This document shows, one piece after another, positions 54,916-64,000 of a stretch of DNA of 64,000 nucleotides. Below the pieces are notes generated by a model. It did not search any database. It was not told the DNA's origin and was given only the letters and a program-made list of their open reading frames with translations. Made by a program: the position numbers and the translations under genes. How positions within the stretch are numbered: the first letter of the stretch is position 1; each line of letters begins with the position of its first letter. Source of the stretch: Molanna angustata (lineage: Eukaryota; Arthropoda; Insecta; Trichoptera; Molannidae); NCBI GenBank assembly GCA_963576475.1, contig OY754982.1:4677201-4741200 (forward strand), in the 5' to 3' direction.

Positions 54916-57900
54916 GAAAAAGTAATACGGTACGCTCTCTCTACGTGACACTCTGATAAAAAAGTAATACGGTACGCTCTCTCTACGTGACACTCTGATA
55001 AAAAAGTAATACGGTACGCTCTCTCTACGTGACACTCTGATAAAAAAGTAATACGGTACGCTCTCGCTACGTGACACTCTGATAAAAAAGTAATACGGTA
55101 CGCTCTCTCTACGTGACACTCTGATAAAAAAGTAATACGGTACGCTCTCTCTACGTCACACTCTGATAAAAAAGTAATACGGTACGCTCTCTCTACGTGA
55201 CACTCTGATAAAAAAGTAATACGGTACGCTCTCTCTACGTGACACTCTGATAAAAAAGTAATACGGTACGCTCTCTCTACGTGACACTCTGATAAAAAAG
55301 TAATACGGTACGCTCTCTCTACGTGACACTCTGATAAAAAAGTAATACGGTACGCTCTCTCTACGTGACACTCTGATAAAAAAGTAATACGGTACGCTCT
55401 CTCTACGTGACACTCTGATAAAAAAGTAATACGGTACGCTCTCTCTACGTGACACTCTGATAAAAAAGTAATACGGTACGCTCTCTCTACGTGACACTCT
55501 GATAAAAAAGTAATACGGTACGCTCTCTCTACGTGACACTCTGATAAAAAAGTAATACGGTACGCTCTCTCTACGTGACACTCTGATAAAAAAGTAATAC
55601 GGTACGCTCTCTCTACGTGACACTCTGATAAAAAAGTAATACGGTACGCTCTCTCTACGTGACACTCTGATAAAAAAGTAATACGGTACGCTCTCTCTAC
55701 GTGACACTCTGATAAAAAAGTAATACGGTACGCTCTCTCTACGTGACACTCTGATAAAAAAGTAATACGGTACGCTCTCTCTACGTGACACTCTGATAAA
55801 AAAGTAATACGGTACGCTCTCTCTACGTGACACTCTGATAAAAAAGTAATACGGTACGCTCTTTCTACGTGACACTCTGATAAAAAAGTAATACGGTACG
55901 CTCTCTCTACGTGACACTCTGATAAAAAAGTAATACGGTACGCTCTCTCTACGTGACACTCTGATAAAAAAGTAATACGGTACGCTCTCTCTACGTGACA
56001 CTCTGATAAAAAAGTAATACGGTACGCTCTCTCTACGTGACACTCTGATAAAAAAGTAATACGGTACGCTCTCTCTACGTGACACTCTGATAAAAAAGTA
56101 ATACGGTACGCTCTCTCTACGTGACACTCTGATAAAAAAGTAATACGGTACGCTCTCTCTACGTGACACTCTGATAAAAAAGTAATACGGTACGCTCTCT
56201 CTACGTGACACACTGATAAAAAAGTAATACGGTACGCTCTCTCTACGTGACACTCTGATAAAAAAGTAATACGGTACGCTCTTTCTACGTGACACTCTGA
56301 TAAAAAAGTAATACGGTACGCTCTCTCTACGTGACACTCTGATAAAAAAGTAATACGGTACGCTCTCGCTACGTGACACTCTGATAAAAAAGTAATACGG
56401 TACGCTCTCTCTACGTGACACTCTGATAAAAAAGTAATACGGTACGCTCTCTCTACGTGACACTCTGATAAAAAAGTAATACGGTACGCTCTCTCTACGT
56501 GACACTCTGATAAAAAAGTAATACGGTACGCTCTCTCTACGTGACACTCTGATAAAAAAGTAATACGGTACGCTCTCTCTACGTGACACTCTGATAAAAA
56601 AGTAATACGGTACGCTCTCTCTACGTGACACTCTGATAAAAAAGTAATACGGTACGCTCTCTCTACGTGACACTCTGATAAAAAAGTAATACGGTACGCT
56701 CTCTCTACGTGACACTCTGATAAAAAAGTAATACGGTACGCTCTCTCTACGTGACACTCTGATAAAAAAGTAATACGGTACGCTCTCTCTACGTGACACT
56801 CTGATAAAAAAGTAATACGGTACGCTCTCTCTACGTGACACTCTGATAAAAAAGTAATACGGTACGCTCTCTCTACGTGACACTCTGATAAAAAAGTAAT
56901 ACGGTACGCTCTCTCTACGTGACACTCTGATAAAAAAGTAATACGGTACGCTCTCTCTACGTGACACTCTGATAAAAAAGTAATACGGTACGCTCTCTCT
57001 ACGTGACACTCTGATAAAAAAGTAATACGGTACGCTCTCTCTACGTGACACTCTGATAAAAAAGTAATACGGTACGCTCTCTCTACGTGACACTCTGATA
57101 AAAAAGTAATACGGTACGCTCTCTCTACGTGACACTCTGATAAAAAAGTAATACGGTACGCTCTCTCTACGTGACACTCTGATAAAAAAGTAATACGGTA
57201 CGCTCTCTCTACGTGACACTCTGATAAAAAAGTAATACGGTACGCTCTCTCTACGTGACACTCTGATAAAAAAGTAATACGGTACGCTCTCTCTACGTGA
57301 CACTCTGATAAAAAAGTAATACGGTACGCTCTCTCTACGTGACACTCTGATAAAAAAGTAATACGGTACGCTCTCTCTACGTGACACTCTGATAAAAAAG
57401 TAATACGGTACGCTCTCTCTACGTGACACTCTGATAAAAAAGTAATACGGTACGCTCTCTCTACGTGACACTCTGATAAAAAAGTAATACGGTACGCTCT
57501 CTCTACGTGACACTCTGATAAAAAAGTAATACGGTACGCTCTCTCTACGTGACACTCTGATAAAAAAGTAATACGGTACGCTCTCTCTACGTGACACTCT
57601 GATAAAAAAGTAATACGGTACGCTCTCTCTACGTGACACTCTGATAAAAAAGTAATACGGTACGCTCTCTCTACGTGACACTCTGATAAAAAAGTAATAC
57701 GGTACGCTCTCTCTACGTGACACTCTGATAAAAAAGTAATACGGTACGCTCTCTCTACGTGACACTCTGATAAAAAAGTAATACGGTACGCTCTCTCTAC
57801 GTGACACTCTGATAAAAAAGTAATACGGTACGCTCTCTCTACGTGACACTCTGATAAAAAAGTAATACGGTACGCTCTCTCTACGTGACACTCTGATAAA

Positions 57901-59164
57901 AAAGTAATACGGTACGCTCTCTCTACGTGACACTCTGATAAAAAAGTAATACGGTACGCTCTCTCTACGTGACACTCTGATAAAAAAGTAATACGGTACG
58001 CTCTCTCTACGTGACACTCTGATAAAAAAGTAATACGGTACGCTCTCTCTACGTGACACTCTGATAAAAAAGTAATACGGTACGCTCTCTCTACGTGACA
58101 CTCTGATAAAAAAGTAATACGGTACGCTCTCTCTACGTGACACTCTGATAAAAAAGTAATACGGTACGCTCTTTCTACGTGACACTCTGATAAAAAAGTA
58201 ATACGGTACGCTCTCTCTACGTGACACTCTGATAAAAAAGTAATACGGTACGCTCTCTCTACGTGACACTCTGATAAAAAAGTAATACGGTACGCTCTCT
58301 CTACGTGACACTCTGATAAAAAAGTAATACGGTACGCTCTCTCTACGTGACACTCTGATAAAAAAGTAATACGGTACGCTCTCTCTACGTGACACTCTGA
58401 TAAAAAAGTAATACGGTACGCTCTCTCTACGTGACACTCTGATAAAAAAGTAATACGGTACGCTCTCTCTACGTGACACTCTGATAAAAAAGTAATACGG
58501 TACGCTCTCTCTACGTGACACTCTGATAAAAAAGTAATACGGTACGCTCTCTCTACGTGACACTCTGATAAAAAAGTAATACGGTACGCTCTCTCTACGT
58601 GACACTCTGATAAAAAAGTAATACGGTACGCTCTCTCTACGTGACACTCTGATAAAAAAGTAATACGGTACGCTCTCTCTACGTGACACTCTGATAAAAA
58701 AGTAATACGGTACGCTCTCTCTACGTGACACTCTGATAAAAAAGTAATACGGTACGCTCTCTCTACGTGACACTCTGATAAAAAAGTAATACGGTACGCT
58801 CTCTCTACGTGACACTCTGATAAAAAAGTAATACGGTACGCTCTCTCTACGTGACACTCTGATAAAAAAGTAATACGGTACGCTCTCTCTACGTGACACT
58901 CTGATAAAAAAGTAATACGGTACGCTCTCTCTACGTGACACTCTGATAAAAAAGTAATACGGTACGCTCTCTCTACGTGACACTCTGATAAAAAAGTAAT
59001 ACGGTACGCTCTCTCTACGTGACACTCTGATAAAAAAGTAATACGGTACGCTCTCTCTACGTGACACTCTGATAAAAAAGTAATACGGTACGCTCTCTCT
59101 ACGTGACACTCTGATAAAAAAGTAATACGGTACGCTCTCTCTACGTGACACTCTGATAAAAAAG
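54916..59164. repeat. 42-bp minisatellite, about 101 copies
   Basis: The unit is 'aaaaaagtaatacggtacgc' followed by 'tctctctacgtgacactctg' and 'at', in strict 42-base register over 4.25 kb. Variants are rare: 'ctcgct' near 55063 and 56366, 'ctttct' near 55863, 56283 and 58172, 'cgtcac' near 55155, 'cacactg' near 56213. Each unit has three CpGs. Because 42 is a multiple of three and two antisense frames have no stop, open frames over 1,370 codons long (repeats such as FFIRVSRRESVPYY) arise; there is no evidence they are expressed. Confidence 0.99.
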
Positions 59165-59341
59165 ATGTAATATATTTCATTAATACTGTTTTTTGGGCAA
59201 CTATCAGCTAGGTACCTACTTTTCCTTATAAATAAATAAAAATAAATAAATAAATAAATAAAAAGAAACATGCATCCAATAAGAATTGTAATATTTTGGT
59301 GACTAATCGTGTTGTCAAACAGATGTTTAAGTTTAGATCCC

Positions 59342-59513
59342 CGTCGATGGCAGAGCGGTTAGCGCGCTGGGCTAGTAAACCAGTGGTCGCGAGTTCGAAT
59401 CCTGCCTCGACCGATTTCGTTCACCTATAGCACAAGTATTTATTTGATTATTTTAGGGAACGTAGGAAGATGTATATTTACTTGTTTAACAAGGACATAT
59501 TCATTTAAAAAAA
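59342..59513 (+). mobile_element. tRNA-derived SINE-1, complete
   Basis: A box 'gatggcagagcggttagcgc', B box 'cgagttcgaatcctgcctcg', body 'gatttcgttcacctatagca', tail 'ggacatattcatttaaaaa'. It lies immediately beside an antisense SINE-3. Confidence 0.88.
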
Positions 59514-59605
59514 AATCAGATTGTATTTCCATCGGGAATCGAACCCGGGACCTTTTAATTCATAATTCGGCCATATTACTAACATATCCATAAGGGCAAT
59601 TTGCT
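59514..59605 (-). mobile_element. tRNA-derived SINE-3 head
   Basis: Antisense B box 'gggaatcgaacccgggacc' at 59535; the antisense A box region near 59590 is eroded. Confidence 0.65.
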
Positions 59606-60385
59606 TAAAAATTATACGCTTGTAACACTCCACTGTAACACAGAAGTGGAGAATAAAAAGATAGATAGGTACCTATAGGTGTACAAAATAGAGTTTTAGA
59701 ATATAAAAAAATTAATAGAAATATTCAGAATGTCTGAAGCCGGCCCTCGATTTGAACATGGATGCGGCAAAGCAGTTCATTAAACACACTATCCATTCGT
59801 ATGTCAGTGTAATTTTTCATTTTCACCGAGTGCTGGTTACTGCTTACTCCACTTCCTATCAAGTCCATGTACACGGTTCAAAGCTTATCTCGAAAGGGGT
59901 TTGTAACAACGCGACCGAGGCATATTATTAAAAAGAGCGTGGTTGGGTCCAGCGTTGTACTATAAATAAATGCAATTATGTAGACAATTTCTTAATTTTA
60001 TCTTTTATCATTAGTTGAGGTGTAAATCACAACAAAAACCTAATCCACAATATTGACAATTTTTAGTTAAGAGGACATATATTATAACGCTAAATATAGT
60101 GACTGAAAACATGATATATTAAAACCGCCTAATGCACTATGAAGACACATGTTAGTAAGGGTAACTATCGCGTGCGTTAAAAAAGGTTTTTACGTGATTT
60201 AAATTATCGGTAACCCAAAATTTGTTTTTTTTTTGCATTTTAATATCATAAATAAATTTTGTATACTACAATACAAACCATCACGCCATGTCTATTGTTG
60301 ACGGTATAAGACGGTATATGCATATGAGCGATAGTATGAATATTATGCCAAGACAAAAGTGTATGGTGCTCGTCTTAAGAAGGTG
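59606..60385. other. No gene; island at 59730-59965
   Basis: 59730-59965 is non-repetitive and less AT-rich ('ggatgcggcaaagcagttca', 'caacgcgaccgaggcatatt'). No recognisable coding frame. Confidence 0.3.
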
Positions 60386-61776
60386 ACTGCTGCCAACGTA
60401 CCTATTTTTTCAATTTGAATTTGCATCATTAGGTACTACAAAACGAATCATTTTGAAAAAAATAACCTAGTTAGTTTGGATATTAATAAAGAGAAATATA
60501 CCTTAACTTTTTATTATGTTCTGTGTATATTCTTGTAGGAAAAAAATAAGCATACTCCGATTTTTGACATTTATCTTAAATTTCTAAAAGACTATAAGGT
60601 ATAGAGCATTATATTTTTTTATAAATTAAAGATCAAAATATCTGGAAAATACGATGTAACGTTGCATTAATGCATCAGGTTAAGTTAATAAGCCAAAAAA
60701 ACTTTTATTTCGCAATGGCGTTGAATGGAATATAAATGTTTTTTTAGGTTTATTTATGCCGCGTTGACACAGTCAGAGTATGATCGTACCGAGTGGACTC
60801 GTATGAGTAAGCTTCATCCGAGTGTACACGGATAGCGGTTTACACACAAACTTTTTTACTCGGATTCAAAATCATAACTGCGACAGCTCTGTTGCTGTAA
60901 GGTGTTAGTTTTCATTTAACACACAAGCTTTTTTACTCGTTTTTATGGTCATAAATATGGCACAGACAGATCTGTTGCTGCAATGTGTCAGAGTTGTTGC
61001 AGACACATTAATTGATTAAAGAGTTAGAAAACCACTACAAGGAAACAAATAAGCAACTCAAAAGGAAAATTTGGACTCGTCAATGAATTTTAAGGCGCAT
61101 TTGAAAATTTCCTTCATGAAGTACAAATGGCACTGCCGCGTTCCTTGCGTCTTTTTTTATTTTTTTTTAATTTGACGTTCCATAGAAGTTCTTCCGCTTC
61201 GTATAATTAATATTAATTATAATTTTAAAATTCATCGGTATCGTGCTCAGACCACTTTTTTTACCACGAGATGACACATGTTTGTTGTTGACCGCCATTT
61301 TGTTTGACTACTCCTATACGAGATAACTCGGAACAATAGGACGTGGTCCGAGACTACACGGATCGGACGACGTCATCCGAGCGGGCTCGTATTACCGGTT
61401 GACATAATACGAGTGGCGTCCGAGTAGGTATCCGAGTGTGCTCGATCCGAGCGCACTCTGACTGTGTCAACGCGGCTTTACTAAACCTGAAGCATTAATG
61501 CAACGTCACATCACATTTTTCTAGATATTTTTGTCTTCTTTAATTTAAAAAAAAAATTTTAACAACGCCTTATATTTTATTGAAAATATAAGATAAACGT
61601 TGAAAATCGGGGTGTGCCATTATTTTTCTACAAGAATTTATACAGAACATTATCAAAAAGTAAAGATATATTTTTCTTTATTAACACCCAAACTATCTAA
61701 ATTATCTTTTTCAAAACGATTTGATAAGAAATAATGATGGTAGATCAAATAGAAAAATAGGTACGTTGGCAGCAGT
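60386..61776. mobile_element. Large fold-back element, about 1.39 kb
   Basis: The outer termini 'actgctgccaacgtacctat' (60386) and its complement ending at 61776 begin inverted arms of about 300 bp. Inner landmarks: 'ttaataaagagaaatatacc' against its near complement at 61660-61690, and 'gttgcattaatgcatcaggt' near 60661 against 'cctgaagcattaatgcaac' near 61487. Arms are about 80 percent alike by eye. The centre holds a second element. Confidence 0.8.
60758..61476. mobile_element. TIR element nested in the fold-back
   Basis: Inverted ends 'gccgcgttgacacagtcaga' and its exact complement at 61457-61476. 719 bp, non-coding, more GC-rich at its ends with repeated 'ccgag' words. It contains an imperfect direct duplication ('cacacaaacttttttactcg' near 60844 and 'cacacaagcttttttactcg' near 60920). 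No clear target duplication. A non-autonomous DNA element. Confidence 0.85.
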
Positions 61777-62150
61777 TGGCAGGGACATAGTTTGATGGTT
61801 TGTGAAAATGTATGACTGCACGACTATTAAATAATTTAAGCCCTGTACGCCGCCGTAAGGAAACATTCTGAGTTACGGTAAATTAAAACGAAAAGATTAT
61901 TTATATTATATAAGATAATATTTACGTTATAGAGACTTCATATATGAATTATGTTTATAAGGATTCAATAACAAACATTATTTATTAAAGTACTTTCCGG
62001 AGCATAACGTTAAATAAATAACCCATCGTAACAGAGTAAATATATTATTATATCAAATTGGTTTTGATAAATAATAATTTAATGTTATTAAATATAACTA
62101 AAAATATATAAGAGAGAGATCTCTCTACAAGTTCGGCGGAAGAAGTTGAA
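61777..62150. other. No feature recognised
   Basis: AT-rich. Confidence 0.4.
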
Positions 62151-62154
62151 AACT

Positions 62155-62550
62155 AGTGGGTTGTGGCCAACGATTTAGTCCTCACTACCATGTCACATTA
62201 AAAAATATTCAAATTTTGTTTGGAAAATGCTACTTTTTAGCAATTTGTAAATAATAATATCAAATTTTAAGTTTGCTGAGCTTGGGGTCACATTGAAATA
62301 ATTGACAGTTAAAAAATTCTAAGGGTCTAAGCGATTATTAACTATACAAATTTGAAAATAATTGAATGAGTACTTTAGTATGTAATCGATAAAGTAGAAT
62401 AAACACGCCGTACATAGCATACAGCACACACACAGATGCATTGTGATGAAACTTTAAGTTTACAATCTCAACATGATATAATTTGATAATCTGTAATAAA
62501 AAATACTCTCCCCACTATATCCCATTGGGGTAGTGAGGAGTAAAAATCTG
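62155..62550. repeat. Family D repeat
   Basis: Shares words with 1-130 and with 32450-32960 ('gtgaggagtaaaaatctg'). Diverged. Confidence 0.4.
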
Positions 62551-63035
62551 GAAAAGTATTGTTGCTGTCGACTACGAGTATAATATTTGGTAGGACCGCT
62601 GTTGGTCTACTGTTTTCTATATACCTACCTATTGATTTATGTGTATTTATGTTTTTATATCTATAAGTTATTTTCTTTATACTTTTTATATTTTTTTTTT
62701 ACTTATATGTTTTCCACTTTGCTATAATTTCATTTTACATCGTTATCTAATGTTATTGACAAATTAATTTTGTCTATATTTTGATTGGATTACCCACAGC
62801 CAGGCTTTGCCTTGTGGGATTTTCGGGTGCATGGTTTCATTGTTTTGCTATTATGTAAATGTAGGTATACATATTAACGGTGTACCAAATCTTAAATAAA
62901 CAAATAAAATAAATACACAACAAAAATTGAAACGAGGAAAGAAAGGAGAGCTTTGGAGTACCCAGAGAAATATTGTGGAAGAATCATTTGAAAAATATGG
63001 TTTCATTACGAACTACTTTAAACGAGTATATTACT
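62551..63035. other. AT-rich, possible retroelement UTR
   Basis: 'cagccaggctttgccttgtg' (62799) lies in a T-rich context ending in an (AAATAA)n-like stretch near 62900, as for a retroelement 3' UTR. No ORF tail could be read before it. Confidence 0.3.
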
Positions 63036-63038
63036 AAA

Positions 63039-63608
63039 GGTGGTGGCAGAGCGGTTAGCGCGCCGGGTTAGTAATCCAGTGGACGCGAGTTTGAATCCTA
63101 CCACGACTATTTCAAACTACTATAGCTTAAGAAGTGACTTCATTGGAGACCGTGGCCCTTACAAAAATAAATGTAGAAAAGCTCAAATGCACACAGCGAT
63201 CCATGCTTGGTATAAGCCTAAGAGATATAATAATAAATGGGAAATTAGGAAGAGAACCAGAGTAGCGGATGTCATGCATCGCGTAGCAAGATTGAAGTGG
63301 CAATGGGCGGGCCCATATTGCAAGACAAGACCCCACAATATGGACCCCTAAAATATTAAGATGTAGACATTGGGAAAACAAGAGAGGCGTCGGAAGACCT
63401 CAAAAAAGATGGTCCGACGACATAGTCGCTGTGGGGGGTAAAAATTGTCTGCAAGCAGCAACCGACAAAAATAAATGTAAGGGTATGGAAGAGGCCTATA
63501 TCCAGCAGTGGAGGACAGAGGGCTGAAGAAGAAGAAGAAGAAGATAGCTCTTTGCTTGGTTTAGGGAATGTATAAGGATTTATATGCACTTGTAACAGGG
63601 ACATATTC
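63039..63608 (+). mobile_element. SINE-1 interrupted by an RTE-like insertion
   Basis: The head is at 63039-63127 (A box 'ggtggcagagcggttagcgc', B box 'cgagtttgaatcctaccacg') and the tail at 63544-63608 ('ggatttatatgcacttgtaa', 'cagggacatattcaa'). Together they equal one SINE-1; the break falls in the body after 'ctatagct'. Confidence 0.85.
63128..63543 (+). mobile_element. RTE-like non-LTR 3' end inserted in SINE-1
   Basis: Flanked by the 6-bp direct repeat 'atagct' (63122-63127, 63544-63549). Translation with two shifts: HRVARLKWQWAGPYCKTRPH, then RRPQKRWSDDIVAVGGKNCL and QAATDKNKCKGMEEAYIQQW, followed by a stop and (GAA)n. Same family as 47122-47537. Confidence 0.88.
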
Positions 63609-64000
63609 AATCTATACATATAAAAATGGATGTACGTATATTTGTTTGTTTGTATGTGGCCGATGGGCCCCTAAACCATCCATCCGATTGCGATAAAATT
63701 TTGGGAATTTGTTCAGCTCATACCGGAGAAGGTTTTTACATTATAATTTACTTATTCAATTATTCGATATCTCGCACATTTTATTTTGAAAAAATATATG
63801 TTAGGTATTGGAATGAAAATTTGTGGAATTGTTCAGCGTGCACATGAGAAATGAAGAAGTGACTGAATAGAGACGGAAGGGAATGAAAAAACAGAATTAT
63901 AATTAGCGATTCTAGACAGTAATATAATGAAATTAAAAGAAAACATACATATTTGGAGGTTAATAATTAAACCGTCAGGACACGTCTGCCGGGTTTTACT
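63609..64000 (+). mobile_element. Helitron-like 5' terminus
   Basis: It begins 'tctatacatataaaaatgga', followed by 'tttgtttgtttgtatgtgg' and 'catccgattgcgataaaatt'. This opening (TC at the 5' end, then TATACATA, then a 'ccgattgcgataaaatt'-type word) is common in insect Helitron-type elements. It continues to the window edge without a visible ORF. Confidence 0.5.

Noticed and set aside
54912..59271. Two antisense open frames over 1,370 codons long
   Set aside because: They are created by a stop-free 42-bp repeat (14 codons per unit); two frames at once are open, and no promoter, splice or conserved domain is seen.

Overview
This is a stretch of AT-rich eukaryotic, almost certainly insect, chromosome. 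It is dominated by decayed and nested transposable elements and satellite-like arrays. The evidence is tRNA-derived SINEs with A and B boxes, many 5'-truncated non-LTR retrotransposon ends terminating in (GAA)n or (TAA)n, Helitron-like termini, a Tc1/mariner-superfamily relic, Penelope-like remnants and the frequent word TAGGTACCTAC. No bacterial operon, rRNA, functional tRNA gene or CRISPR array was seen. The order of insect cannot be fixed from sequence alone; Lepidoptera and Hemiptera are both plausible.

The only convincing host-gene signal is one small internal exon on the minus strand at 48729-48832. It has consensus splice sites on both sides, a long pyrimidine tract and one open frame of 34 codons containing a CxxC pair. 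The rest of the window is best read as intron or intergenic DNA around it. A few islands with more even base composition and no visible repeat (about 23.7-24.0, 28.1-28.7, 34.3-34.9, 39.1-39.5, 40.5-40.7, 44.7-44.95 and 59.7-59.97 kb) may be older unique or conserved non-coding DNA.

Layout. 0-11.3 kb: a 42-bp tandem array; a non-LTR tail split by a GC-rich insert; further non-LTR tails; and a Harbinger-like element carrying a MADF-like ORF remnant, inserted inside a non-LTR tail. 11.5-25.8 kb: SINEs of three families; hammerhead-like fold-back remnants at 11.9 and 15.1 kb; a 190-bp tandem array; a perfect fold-back at 21.1 kb; and two inverted copies of an unclassified element ('family C'), one with an (AC)147 tract. 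28.8-30.7 kb: one 'family A' repeat broken by a mariner-like element, a retro-insert and two tandem hairpins. 31.2-38 kb: non-LTR pseudogenes, a Penelope-like remnant with about 150-bp inverted ends carrying hammerhead motifs, a 76-bp array born at a non-LTR 3' end and then split by another non-LTR insertion with a 13-bp target duplication, and a hammerhead at 37.9 kb. 38-54 kb: scattered repeat fragments and the exon. 54.9-59.2 kb: about 101 nearly identical copies of a 42-bp unit. 59.3-64 kb: SINEs, a fold-back element nested inside a larger fold-back element, an RTE-like tail inserted in a SINE, and a Helitron-like 5' end.

Long open frames over the 42-bp satellite and the (AC)n tract are repeat artefacts. 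Nothing here works as an operon or pathway; the genes that can be recognised are pieces of mobile elements. All family names (A-E, SINE-1 to SINE-3) are labels for this window only.
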